From assembly GCA_948567375.1 (NCBI GenBank), contig OX419759.1, forward strand, positions 5,672,744 through 5,736,743: DNA of 64,000 nucleotides. The letters are read 5' to 3'. This DNA comes from Lunularia cruciata (taxonomy: Eukaryota > Streptophyta > Marchantiopsida > Lunulariales > Lunulariaceae). Position numbers and translations under genes: made by a program. Below the pieces are notes generated by a model that saw only the letters and a program-made list of their open reading frames with translations, had not been told where the DNA came from and did no database searches. This document shows positions 45,406-56,854 of this stretch, one piece after another (position 1 is the first letter of the stretch; each line of letters begins with the position of its first letter).

Positions 45406-46391
45406 TTATAGCAGGAAAAGGGAAATGACGTACATGCCATAAACAAGTGCGGAGGTCAAACAATCCCAAGCAGTCAAGAAATATAAACATAAATAAGGCC
45501 AATTGGACACTAGGGAAAAAGTGCAGTAACAACAAGTATCAAAGTAGCTAAGAAGACTGTATTCTACTCTCGAGAGGGTGTCAGAGATACTCCAATAGTA
45601 TGGAAGTGTGAAAACTAGATCTCGTGTGAAAACATGAAGACCCCATGAACGCCTCCAATTCCGATGCCGCCCATGAGGGACCTCACGTTACTGAACGAGT
45701 CGTTATGTTACAGTCAACGAATTTCTTTGTGAGACCATCAATTGTAGTGTTTATTAATCAGCTGTTTGAACGTTGAATGGTTTTCCCGGATAGTTGCTAG
45801 TTGCTCGAGGGAGTTCGAGGAGTTGGGAGGGAGTGTGGAGACGGGAGAGGAGAAGGAGAGATGTGAGAGTAAAGATCTATATTTTCTGAATGCTCTCTAG
45901 CATATAGCACTTGAGTGAATAGTAGATTCTGCTCGATTTTCATTTCAGTTCCATTGGTACCTAGATTGAAGATTATGGAGAATTGAATAGAAAGTTAGAA
46001 GTACTTCTAGGTTTTTAGGGTTTAGAGTGATCATTACACATTGAGAGTGATAGGCCGAGAATTTTCATTTTTAATGTCTTGGTTTTCATTTTTCTTCTTT
46101 TAGTTTGAAATTTTGGGAAGGGAAATTGATAAGTTATAAGAGTTTATAGTTTTTATGGTTTGGAGAGATTGTGAGTTGGGATGCGAGGGGTTGTGGTTTT
46201 GCTGGTATGGGGAGATATGGATAGGAGCATCATGTGTTATTATCATTATTCTTGTGATAGCTATGGTTTCATTTTCTCAATGTGAGGCCGCCCAGAGTGG
46301 CTCGAGATACCCCATGCTCGATGTGTCACCGATGCTTTACCTCGCAAGGGGTAAAGACCCATCTGGGAAGGATACACAAGGACTATGATTG

Positions 46392-46430
46392 GACCACTTG
46401 GGATGACCACTTGGGATGACCACTTGGGAT
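46392..46430. repeat. Three exact 13-bp tandem copies
   Basis: GACCACTTGGGAT is repeated three times head to tail in the 5' part of F1. Confidence 0.95.
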
Positions 46431-47399
46431 GCCCACATGAGGCAAACAATCACATAAATAGCAATGACACTCGGGATTACGCATGCGTCTTCTATCCCTT
46501 AGTTGATTTTCCAAGGATACCAATTGAGTTGTGAGAGTGATTAGTTTCTTAGGCGGGTTACATTTGGGGTTATTTGAGATTCGTTTTCCATGTCCAGATC
46601 TATTCTATAGGCTACCCCGCACACTCCATGATGAGGCTAGATAGGCTTTTGCCTACCACTTGATCGTTTGGCACGTGATCTCTTGGACAAGTTAGCATGG
46701 TCCCTCTTCCTCTTACTCTCTTGATGGTGTCTTTGTTATGGTAGAGGGGATGTGTGGGGCATAGAGAGGTGGCTACTAGATTTTGTTGATTCTGAGCAAG
46801 GGATTGGGCGGCCCTTTAGGAGGAGTCTTTTAGGGCTATACATTTTAGGAGATAGGTATTGCCATAAGATACCACAAGTCCAATCTATTATGATGGTGTA
46901 GGACATTGGGTCAGGCGGAAGAGTTTAGTAGAGAAGTAGAAGTGCTACATCCCTTTTTTATGGCTTGTCCTACTAATGAGACTATCTCTTCCCTTTGGAA
47001 GAGATAGTCCTATGGAAATAGAGGGACTATCACCAGAGGTTTTAGATTATTGGCCTAAGCAGCCCTTATGTCTTGATAGGTCACTTTTTGCATCGCATTG
47101 TGCACTAACCTTCACCTTTCCTCAAGAGGTTTGTTAGGGATGGTTTATGAGCACCTTAGAGATTACTTTTAGGCATATAATCCTTCTAGTGGTTTTATTA
47201 AATTGTTTCAAGTGGTTGTAGCAATAGCAAGAGGAGACATTCTTATGTCTATTTAGTTAGGTGTCAGGTGCTAGTTAACTTCTTGTGATGTAGAAAGATA
47301 GGGGGCACAAGACAGATTGCTATTGGAGAGATCTTTTTGCATTTGGTTAGTCATACCATTGTCCTTCAACATCATTCTCCCTTTCAATAGCACCTCAGT

Positions 47400-48000
47400 C
47401 CAAATCAATTTGGAGTAGCTACACTTGGAGAATGCAAGGCTATATCTCTAGGCATTAGGACACTCCTAGATATTCATCTAAAGTGGATTTTCTTACAGGT
47501 GGATGTTGAGAACACTTTAAATAGCATCTCATGTGCATCCATCTTTATAGAGCTTAGGGAGGCTATTGGATCCTTGGAGAGTCTTATTCCTTTTGCATGG
47601 TCTTTTTATGGTTCTCCTGCTTCCCTTTACTGCCAGCATGGTTGTTCACAAGAAGGAGTTATAGTCTTGGAGTCAGCTATTGGAACACATAAGGAAGATC
47701 CTTTAGGGGGACCCTTATTTGCTATGGCTCATTTTAGAGCTCTCCTATCTACTACTTTGGCCATGTCATGTTGTGTATTTCTTTCCTTGGCAGATGATAC
47801 ACACATCGTGTGCCTTATAGATCATATTAGGCAAGCCTTTGACCACTTCACTACCAAGCTACATCTAGTAGGATTGAAAGTCAAGGTGTCAAAGTGCAGG
47901 ACATGGTCCCCTTTAGGTATCTCTCCCCACCTTGAGGTTATAGAGGGGTGTATCATATCTACAGATTGACTACGTGTTCTTGGAGTTCCAATAGGATCCA
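47400..48000 (+). pseudogene. F1 reverse transcriptase core
   Basis: The frame 47499-47969 is open for 156 codons and holds, in order, DVENTLNSIS, PFAWSFYGSPASLYC, GDPLGGPLFAMAHF-like sequence, LADDTHIVCL with the catalytic Asp pair, and VGLKVKVSKCRTWSPLG, the block after motif D in LINE reverse transcriptases. A TGA at 47967 precedes LRVLGVPIGSKDF. Confidence 0.8.
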
Positions 48001-48779
48001 AGGATTTTTTTTCACATGCTTCTTAGAGCTACCCTTGCAGAGGATGTTCTCCATGTGGATGACCTTCCATTACTAGGAGATCCACATGTGGAATTTTGTA
48101 CTCTCCTCTAGTATTGCTCATTGACCAACTTACCTCATATGTATAGTTCTCCCCTCCTCATCCTTCCTATCATGTTTGAGGGTCTTTGAAAGGACGATTA
48201 TGGGAGTCTTTGGTGATATTATTGGACCAAGGAAATTTGAGTGTGTGACAAGGGATTTGGCACATAAATAGGTGGCTTTACCACCTTGTGTGGAGGAGTT
48301 GGCTTGCTATCTATGGAGGAGATAGAACCTATAGCATTTTTGGGTAGTTGTGCTCTCTCAGCACCCTTACTTCCTCTCATTTTGTGGTTGTTGATAGTCC
48401 AATTTTGGAGACTTATGTGATAGAGGTTGAGGAGGGATCCTTTTCTCTCTTGACATTATTTCAGCAAATGAGAGATATTCTATCCCCATGGGCACAAGAG
48501 GACTTTCCATCTTTTGCTTCACTATCATTAGATTGGACTATAGGTTTACAATCTTCCTTGATGGATTGGCAGTGTGAGCATACGCAACATTCTCTCTTAG
48601 TTGACTCATCCATTCCTCAAGCTACTAGAGCATATCTTTGTTCTTGCTTTAGCAAGGGTGCAATCTCTTTGGTCCTAGCTCGACATGCATTAGAGCATTC
48701 TGACTTGCACCAACTATGTTCTCTATAATGATGAGGTTTTTCCTAGGTTTGGTTCACCCATATGCATCTTCATTACTCA

Positions 48780-49240
48780 CTTGTGAGTGTGGTTCTACAC
48801 TAGCTGCAGCAGCAGTCCATATGACATGGTGTCCCTTTGGAGGATAAAGGATAGCTACCCATGATGCTATTAGGGACATAGTGTTAGCTATGGCACAAGA
48901 GAGTGGATACTTTGATTGGAGGGAGCGTTAGTATACTTTGCAGATGACACGTGTCGGGGCAGACTTATACTTGGTCCAAGATGATTAGGTGATAGTAGCA
49001 GATGTCATGGTTACGGACCCTATGTGGGATACAGTTTTGGAGGGAGTAATTACCCATCCCCTTGGATGGGCAGTGAGTGCAGCAGCAGGTTGCAAGGTCT
49101 CCAAGTATAGAGGTATGTAGCAAGGTCACCTCTTTGTTCCTCTAGCCTTGGAGTTATATGGAGTGATGGACAAGGCATTTGACACATTTTTCAGGGAATG
49201 CACAAGAGCTTATCATGTTAGGCACCAAGGGTACCACTCT
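48780..49240 (+). pseudogene. F1 C-terminal Cys/His motif and endonuclease-like region
   Basis: A CECG-x9-H-x3-C motif near 48785-48835 is followed by ATHDAIRDIVLAMAQE, then GADLYLVQDD, a stop and VIVADVMVTDP, and LFVPLALELYGVMDKAFDTF. The Asp-x-n-Asp spacing in a beta-strand-like context is what restriction-like (PD-(D/E)XK) endonucleases of R2-type elements show. That type is inferred. Confidence 0.5.
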
Positions 49241-49433
49241 CACTCTCATAATTTGTAGCATGTTTTAGATAGCATGTGTCCATTGCTCCACAAAGGGCAG
49301 TGGCTGGTGCAATCCATAAGAGAGCAATCACACTAGGTGATGCTTCTTTGGATGCTTCAATTGTTTTGAGACCATACAACTTGCATAGCTTGGATATCTT
49401 AGGTGCAGTAGGGCAGATTTCTCATGTAAACTC

Positions 49434-49525
49434 TATTGGGGCTTAGTCCCATTTAACCTTTTTTGTCTCTCCCTTGTACGGCTTGATGGGGTCTCCCCAT
49501 CTTTTGTGTTTTCTACGTGGTCACT
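49434..49525 (+). repeat. F1 3' tail / dispersed repeat
   Basis: It begins GGGGCTTAGTCCCATTT, then a T-rich tract, CTCTCCCTTGTACGGCTTGA, GGGGTCTCCCCATC and TTTTCTACGTGGTCAC. It is shared with 45305-45405 (opposite strand) and lies between two non-LTR coding relics. Confidence 0.7.
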
Positions 49526-49619
49526 CTTACTTCCCATCCAGCAGTACAAGGAAAAGACAAAGGGTATAAAATGGGGCTACACACCAATGTTATCATCCAC
49601 CAGATATGACCCTAGCCAT

Positions 49620-49990
49620 GTTGGATGTTTCTATGATTGTTGCTCATCAGTGAAGACATAAACCTTTAGCACATTGTAAAGTGATAGATACATGCTACCA
49701 ACAGGAAGCTATGAGCATGGTTGGAGAGACATCCAATACTCCTCCACTCTACAAGGAAACTCATGCTATCTCCATGAAGAGAGAATCAAACTGATGTTGT
49801 AGGTGCTCAAAAATCTCAATCTCCAAAGGAATGAAGGTATCTGAGAATAACTTGAGTGCATAATGGTACTCCTTGCCCCTAGAGGAAATGGCCATTGCTA
49901 CTCTACCTGTGCTAATGATTTTTCTCATAGGAGGTTGTAAACACCATTTCATGCAAGGTATGACAACCATCCATGAAAATAAAAGTATCT
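49620..49990 (-). pseudogene. Second non-LTR element C-terminal fragment, F2
   Basis: The minus-strand frame 49970-49761 reads GRVAMAISSRGKEYHYALKL, then FSDTFIPLEIEIFEHLQHQF. This corresponds to the end of F1 (LFVPLALELYGVMDKAFDTF) and to the region after its endonuclease motif. Only the extreme C-terminus is present, in opposite orientation to F1. Confidence 0.55.
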
Positions 49991-50462
49991 ACTTGATTTT
50001 TTTTGTTATGTGATTATGGTACATCAAACCATCACTCAACCTAAACTTGGGGGTCATGTAGCTTACAAGATATGAGCCACAATATCATGAACTACATCAT
50101 GGACTTTGGTATGTTTTTTACCTATTGTACTGTTCGTGTATGTCATATGGAAAACCACATGTGCACTATCTAGAAGTACTATGAAAACTGGATGTTAAAG
50201 ATCCAATCTAAAATTGTAAACTTACAAACTGTATGTAAGGTTGAAAATCATAAAGACTAGCTTTTTCTTTTTCTTTTATAATATATCAAAAATTATCATT
50301 TGTGCATTTCCTTGTAAACATATTCAAATTATTTATACACAAGTTAACGTTTTTTTAGTTGGACCAACCATTTTGTGTAATAAAGCCAGCAGACACTAAG
50401 ACTGCCACTAGCAGAATACTGAAAAGTGCTAAAAGTTGTTGCGATCACCAGTGTAACTTGTA
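49991..50462. other. Unassigned
   Basis: AT-rich DNA before the permease relic; upstream permease exons are not visible here. Confidence 0.35.
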
Positions 50463-51050
50463 GTTTATTTTATCTTTATGTAGCATGTTTTGTATATGCT
50501 GCTTCCGGAAATGCAGCTCTTGGAAACTTGCTCCCGGTTTTTGGATTTTATGAGCCTTATCGTTTAGTGATACTCTAGAACTTATGCATCATCGTACACT
50601 TGTGTCGAGCCTTTCAGGTAATGTAACACTTTCGTTGGTTTGGAAGAAGTTCCAGATTTTTGCATCTTCAAAACTGAAAATTGCTTATGTTAAGTTGTTA
50701 TCCAAAAATACTGCATTTCGATACCTTTTCAACTCAACATGCTTATACCTAACAAGTTTTTTTGTACGAACGTTTTTCAGGATTTTCTCAGCCCATTTAT
50801 GCTTTTATTGAGGATAATGCTAGGAGGTGTTTCCGTGACAAGACCACAATGTCAAGATTTGTGCTTCTCCTTGCATTGTGTGGGATCAGTTGGAGTAAGT
50901 TTATATGTTCTCGTATGGAGATTGGTTTTTGTGTGTTTCACCACATTCTTGGCTGCATGTTGCAATTTTTAAATAGCATCATAGGCATATTGGGGGCCAT
51001 AGGATTCTTCCCCCTTAGTGTCTATTTCTCCATCAGGATATACGCATGAC
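50463..51050 (+). pseudogene. Amino-acid permease (AAP-type) pseudogene, two exons
   Basis: The first exon (about 50463-50617) encodes CFVYAASGNAALGNLLP, FGFYEPYRLVIL, a TAG stop (50576) and NLCIIVHLCRAFQ. It ends at a good splice donor CAG|GTAATG. An intron of 163 bases ends TTTTTCAG at 50780. The second exon encodes SQPIYAFIE and DNARRCF, then VWRLVFVCFTTFLAA and, after a shift, NSIIGILGAIGFFPLSVYF. The order and wording are those of plant AAP/AAAP amino-acid/proton symporters. One base seems lost at the start of exon 2. Earlier and later exons are absent. It is a real, intron-bearing gene relic, not a retrocopy. Confidence 0.82.
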
Positions 51051-53336
51051 ACGAGTCGGGGTAGAGTCTTTCAGTTGGAGGTGGTTATTCATGGTAATTT
51101 TCTTTTTAGTTTCACTTTGCGTGTTCCCAGGCTCAACAGTGGACTAAAAACCGCAACTAAGCACTATGTACCTTTCAATGGTAATGCTGATTGGGAGAAA
51201 GGACTCGAAGTGATAAGAAGCAAAACTTAGAGAAGCTACTTTAGTTCATATGTCCTCGGTAGTGGAGTGTAATGTATAATATTTGTGTTTGTCTCAATTT
51301 TTTATATGTTTTCTTTTGGAAATATACCTTGGCGCTTCTCTTTGTTTCTTGCCAACATGTTCCTTTACCGTAGTTTATTCCAATTATAGTCTTTCTCATA
51401 CCATCTGCCATCGGAATACAACTTATCTCTGAATACTGTGGATGGACCCAGGTTTGACAGATTGGTACGTAAAAAGTGGAGATGATTCCCAAGACAAAGA
51501 AAGAAAGCTTTTGGATCTAGATTTAGTTTCATATCTTCGTAACACCATACTCTGGATCTAGTGCTTCGCTTTTGGTTGGCCTCTGGATACTATTAGGGCT
51601 TAGCCCCATTTTACCCTGTGTATTTTCCGTGTACAGGGATTAGTTTATCACAGTTTCTGATCTGTCAATCCATGGGGTTCGGTAGAGTTCAAACACTAGC
51701 TTGGAACTAGAATACAACAATCTTCCATATTGGAGACCAACGGAAGCGAGAACCCAGATTATAGCGTCGTTAGACTCATACTTTCCACAATTTAAAACTT
51801 CTCCAGTACTAGTTAAGACCAGTAAGCAAGATGTCATTACTTGACAACATAGTTTCCTTTTTCTATTCAAGAGCCTGTCTCAAAATTCAAATCAACAGAA
51901 GTGATTGTCATGAAAAAGCTTAGTATGGCCAGGCCAAAGAAGATATTTGAAAGAATACACAGAACAAGTAGAATTCATGGACGAATCCACCAAATCCTTC
52001 AACTGCCGCGAGGCAGATATACAAACAAAGTCAAATGCAAAACTTTACTGTTTTGGAACCGTCAGGGACTTTCGTATAATGTTGTACAGTTACAAGTTTA
52101 CTTCTCAGATTTGATTAAGTAGAATTATGGCATTTGGAAAACTAGAGTACCTCGTTAATGTCTAGAATCTTTTATTTCTACAAATACTCATCCTAAGAGA
52201 TAAATAGAGAATTACATTAACTTAACATTTCCACATTGCAAATGTCCATGATAGACAAGTTACTGGATTACTATGAAGAAGCAATTTGCAGAACATACGT
52301 AAACTTATGGAGACAAGCATTCCATGAAGCCTGTATTCATTTGGAAAAGCTAGGTACACAATATAAAATCGGTATTCTGTCACCACAATACAAAATCGGT
52401 ATTCTGTCACTTGGAAAGGCCCGTTGTATACAGATTTTCTTCAATACTCCGAGAGAAAAACCTTCGTTCTCCATTAATCTCATGATAGGTTCCTCCTTGG
52501 GTGTTTTGTGGTGAGACAATGCAAACCAATAGATCACTGGTCTCCTAGATGCATCTGCTATAGCATCAATGATTGCTGATGTCTAATAACTGCTCTTCCT
52601 TACTCTCTCACAAGTTTTGATCCTCCGCTTCCGTATGACACTATCATTGTGTTTGATATGATTTTCAACTCGTGGTTGGGCAACAGTATCGTCTACAGAG
52701 AGATTATCAACTCCAACCATACAGACGACTGTTGTGCATGTTCAGAGAGATCGATCTCTACAGGGGTTTCGTCTAGTCGCAGAATCCAAGTAGATGTTCA
52801 ATGAAGAGTTGAGCGCCATTTCGATCCTTGCAATACCGCCTGGTCAAGAATAGTCTTCTAGGAACGGACACAGAGGCTAAAATCCTGTATTAGGAACGGT
52901 TAAATCATCATAAATTGTATGCGTTGGCGTAAAGCGTGGCTGCTGCACAGCAATCACTGTTGTACACATGACAACATATGCTTTCCCGGTCGATCGGTGC
53001 CAACTTGTTCGGAACGTCTGAGGCAACTTAGGGGTTCGCTTTGAGAGCTTAACAGAAGTCAGATCGGAGTGAAAAGCAAAAAGGAGTCACCACATCTTGC
53101 CAAATGTGCGAGGAATTGGAGTACAGCATGTATTCATTGAATGAATAACCCGAGACACCACCTTCACATCCATTTTGCTTCAAGTCTGCCTTCTTCACGT
53201 CACAATTTTAATCATTCTCTACTGCTGGGAATGAGCTCAATGAAATCGCCTGGAAGTGCCTGCCGGGAAATGGCGGCCAGGTATACGTGGATAGATGCCC
53301 CCAATTTTAACTAAAATATAGAAAATAGAAAATATA
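51051..53336. other. Unassigned CpG-moderate stretch
   Basis: Several frames of 60-90 codons occur, none with a family motif. A 27-bp tandem duplication lies at 52358-52410. The start of the dispersed LINE-tail repeat appears at 51593-51615. It may be the decayed neighbourhood of the permease gene. Confidence 0.4.
52358..52410. repeat. 27-bp tandem duplication
   Basis: Two copies (52358-52384 and 52385-52410) share AAAATCGGTATTCTGTCAC and differ by one transition. Confidence 0.9.
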
Positions 53337-53692
53337 GGGACAGTTGGGAGACACCCCACTTCATAAATTAGTGAGTTTTCTTAGCTTATAATCTATTAAG
53401 GTGCTAATTTTTCAGATTGTATGAAAATGCTACTGGAATAAGTTAAGTTCCATACAGATAAATAGAATAAGTTTCGGTAAGAATCCCCAGCTCTAGAAAT
53501 GATCAAAATCGTAAAATACATTTGATAATAGAATTGAAGAAAAGAATAATAGCATAAAAGAATAAATAATATTGAAACTCGATTACCCATGAAAACCTCA
53601 AAATGTTGTAGAACACCTTGTTATCACTAAGCAGTATTTTATACAACCATCCAACAAAGGATATATGAAAGGGGTGTCTCCCACCCGGTCCC
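53337..53692. mobile_element. MITE-like element with 26-bp inverted ends
   Basis: The left end 53337-53362 (GGGACAGTTGGGAGACACCC...) and right end 53667-53692 are inverted repeats with four mismatches by eye. The 356-bp interior is AT-rich and non-coding. TATA stands on both sides (53333-53336 and 53693-53696), suggesting a TA or TATA target duplication. The superfamily cannot be fixed from this. Confidence 0.75.
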
Positions 53693-54193
53693 TATATATA
53701 CATACCACTAATTAATATTTCATATTTTCAGAGCATAATATTGGCATTTATCCTATAATTTAGATCTGCTTTAAAAAAATTGTACACGTAGCGGTTCTCC
53801 TGTAAATGGAAAAACGTCCTAATCACAATTTAAGATTATCTAATATATTGTGAAAAAGTATCGCTAAAGGATGAATAAAAAGTGATATAATCCCAAATTA
53901 TCATTTATTTCTTATGTCATAAACACATCTTCTCGAGTTCTTGTCACCTTCGTATACGGAAATTCGAGCAACTTTTTGAAGAATTGTATTCTAAAGTATA
54001 ATATATGGAATCTAGATCTGATTTTGTTATTAGCTCTGAACAATACAATCAAATTTATGAAATATTTTTTATCATAAAAATAAATTTTTAGAAAAATTAC
54101 CCACTTTTTGAATATTGTAGCGTTTAAGTACGAAACAAACATACTACTTACATCCGCCAATCTTCAATTACTATAATCCTTAAAGTATTGCAT

Positions 54194-54310
54194 GAAATAA
54201 TCTACCATATTTCATTAAAATATTGTTAGATCAACCTAATTTTCAAAATTAGATGAAATAATCTACTATATTTCATTAAGGTATTGTTAAATGGACCTAC
54301 TTTGTTAAAA
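54194..54310. repeat. 61-bp tandem duplication
   Basis: GAAATAATCTACCATATTTC at 54194 recurs with small changes at 54255, followed in both by TTAA-x-TATTGTTA and an ACCTA segment. Confidence 0.8.
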
Positions 54311-54449
54311 TGGCTCACCTATGATTGTACACCACCAAAAATCAGGTGATTTATTCCCAAATATCATTAAAATAGATTAATTCCATAGAATAGAATTAAT
54401 TCCAAATGCTATGTACACAACCAAATTTCCCATTTGAGGTTCCAAGTTG

Positions 54450-54657
54450 CCCGTTGCAAACTAATTTTCATCCATCGCCCAACCAAATTGGAATGTTATG
54501 AATTTTGCAAAGGCAAGAGACAAGGGTAATGCATACAGCTTCTTCCCAGGATGCAGTTTGAGCTTCCCTCCGGCGACAACTAAATTCCCGTCCTTCAGAC
54601 TACCAAATTAGAATGTTATGGATTTTGCAAGGCAAGAGACAAGAGTAGTGCACGCGT
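54450..54657. repeat. Imperfect direct duplication of about 60 bp
   Basis: A segment with CCAAATTGGAATGTTATG, ATTTTGCAA and GGCAAGAGACAAG near 54484-54540 is repeated near 54601-54650, about 118 bases apart. Confidence 0.8.
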
Positions 54658-55205
54658 TAGGGCGGCGTGTATTGTCTTTCATTTTGGTTTTCACTTGATA
54701 ATGGACTGCATTGGATTGGGGCATAAACCCCACATATTTACAAATTTGACAGTGAACTAGTGAACTGCACTGTCTGCGACATGGTGCAACTACAGATAAA
54801 TGTAGTACTTCAGATATGAGATTCGAGCGTTAGTATTTGTTTAGTGTTCTACTGTGGGAATGTATGTTGTTAGTAAAATTGGTCAAGGATCAATAAAATA
54901 GATCATGAGATATAAAGAATTTATGATTACAATATGTATTGTTCTGTTTGTGCTTGTTTTTTCTTTCGTTAACCACCTTTATGGTGTGGCTTCATTATGA
55001 GACCATGTCATGAAGACCTCTTGTCCCGTCGGAGTTTAAAATCTACAAAACTTAAGATCTCTTACAAAGAAAAGAATATGAAAATTTATGGCATATAAGG
55101 AAAATAAGCTCAAAAAATTTGGATCTCAACTCTTTAATTCTATTATGTAATCTTTTAAGCTAAAAATATGTGATCTATATCGAGATATGGTGAGGGAGAA
55201 GTCAG

Positions 55206-55580
55206 CTAATCAATCCTCTCTTTCGCAAGTATATTGTAATGGGTCTTGATGAACAGACTAAATTTGATATGGGTCTCCGCTGTGTCAATCTTGTCAACAC
55301 TTGGAGAAGGAGGCATATCAAAGGATTGAACTAGATGGCCTAGAACCAAATGCAAGAGAGACATAACAACAATGATACTTGGGTAGCTCCTCCACCCAAA
55401 TACAAAAGGCAGAAAATGAAAGTCATTCCCTTTGGCATCGATCTTGCAGTCCATGAACCAAACAGGATAGAACTTCTCTGGCTTGTCCTAGTATGTGGGG
55501 TTGTTATCCATCCACCATGGATTCACCAACATCTTGTTTTGAGTTGGGATATCGTAACCCGTCATATGCATGTGACTTGA
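55206..55580 (-). pseudogene. Cytochrome P450 pseudogene, haem-binding end
   Basis: The minus strand reads MTGYDIPTQNKMLVNPWWID, YWDKPEKFYP-like sequence with a stop for Trp, then MDCKIDAKGNDFHFLPFVFG, WRSYPSIIVVMSLLHLVLG and LVQSFDMPPSPSVDKIDTAE. This is the C-terminal third of a plant P450 (PERF region, haem loop, helix L and the end). In the haem loop F-x2-G-x-R-x-C-x-G the Cys is Tyr (codon at 55383-55385) and the last Gly is Ser. Both are single G-to-A changes, so the enzyme would be dead. The upstream part is missing or unrecognisable. Confidence 0.85.
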
Positions 55581-56104
55581 CCTTTAACAATTTTGCAAAA
55601 TGGGCCAAAAATTGAACGTTGTAATAACCTTGAATACCTCATGATTTCCATTTCCCATAATTCCTATACACCCCAAGAGATGGAAGAAGTTATAAGGATG
55701 ATGCGTGCCATGTTTGAATTTGCATCTTATATACCTCTAATCAAGATTTATAACCACCCGTAAACCAGTCAATCCCATAAAGTTTTATGGGTCACAATTT
55801 CAACTTATAAAGATTCGAAAAAATTTCAAGTAGCACTCCAATCATAATCCGGAAGAGAGTTATACTTGACTGTAAGAAGTGAGCAAGGTTGTCAAGATAG
55901 CTAGTGATCCTCTCCTCTATAGGGAACCTTGTATTACAATGATGTATGTTGTGTAGCAATATATATACCCACAATAGTTGTCACACCATTTGTAGTGTTG
56001 CATCTAGATGCTTGGACCTTTGAGTTCCAATGATAGTAGTTCGAGTTATTTCAGCAGTTTCTCAAAAACTACTTTTTGACAGTCAGATTTTGGGTTGGAG
56101 GTAC
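55581..56104. other. Possible decayed P450 upstream sequence
   Basis: Minus-strand fragments here could continue the P450 upstream but show no secure motif. The stretch ends at the family-B element B3. Confidence 0.3.
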
Positions 56105-56795
56105 TGTGAACCGGCATGTCTCTCACTCAAGATGAACCTCTGATGGCTATTATAGTAGCACACCATGGACTAAGAAGGCAAGGAACTCCAACTCCATTAT
56201 ACTCCTCCAAGGCTAACACTCCAAGACTCAAGACATTGCTCACTAGAGAACTCAATGAGAGAGAGATAGTTGCAAATGAAAGGATGATGAGTACCTCCTC
56301 ACCCCTTGTTTATATACTTGTGAACTAGTTACGTACCAATGTTACTAATTATTGAAGTAACTCAATTTACTAGACTAAAAGTCAAGTAAAGTCAAAAAGT
56401 ATAAAGGAATATGCATTCATATAAGCATATTCCACTAGCATGTGATCTTATCTTGACCCAACCACTAAGTCAAGGATTCCTTCACATGGGCTATCCTTGG
56501 ACCATAGAAGAATCCAAAACAAAAAGGCTTACGGGCCCAAGAGTTCTCAACTCTTTCCTCAAAGCCAAACACCTATGAATAATACCAAGTCAGCACACTA
56601 CAATCCAAAATAGTGGTGCTCATCTTTTCCACTTCCTCTAAAGTAAGGTCCCCTCTATCTTAGCTATGACTAACTTTAGCTAATCATGACTAATGTAGAA
56701 CCATCCTTTATCTTTATATAAATAATATCTCTCAAGTACTTGTAATACCAAGCTAAATATCACAATACCACACACATGCACAAATGGGTGTTACA
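56105..56795 (-). repeat. 3' LTR of B3
   Basis: It runs from TGTAACACCC (56795) to TTCACA (56105). It is similar to the 5' LTR with scattered differences, clearly more diverged than the LTR pair of element A. Confidence 0.92.
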
Positions 56796-56806
56796 TTTAC
56801 CCCCGA
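56796..56806 (-). promoter_or_regulatory. Purine tract of B3
   Basis: On the minus strand TCGGGGGTAAA lies directly before the 3' LTR, in the place of the polypurine tract. Confidence 0.7.
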
Positions 56807-56854
56807 ACTAAGTTTTCACTTTGTCTTCAAAGTGAAGGTCTCTCTACCTTCTAT

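Larger units (their letters stand above)
46260..49433 (+). mobile_element. Non-LTR retroelement remains (RLE type), F1
   Basis: Plus-strand translations contain a reverse transcriptase with the landmarks LSPNQFGVA, LQVDVENTLNS (motif A) and LADDTHIV (motif C, 47787-47810). A thumb region VLGVPIGSKDF follows, and much later a Cys/His motif with a restriction-like endonuclease segment. Order and motif C fit a LINE-like element whose endonuclease is C-terminal. Many stops and shifts. The 5' limit is uncertain; 46260-47000 is assigned only by continuity. A 13-bp triplicate GACCACTTGGGAT lies at 46392-46430. Confidence 0.65.
53693..55205. other. AT-rich stretch with short duplications
   Basis: No gene recognised. 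It contains a 61-bp tandem duplication from 54194 and a duplicated block between about 54450 and 54657. Confidence 0.5.

Noticed and set aside
52337-52537. Minus-strand frame beginning MIYWFALSHHK as a gene
   Set aside because: It includes the 27-bp tandem duplication and no recognisable motif. Coding is not supported.
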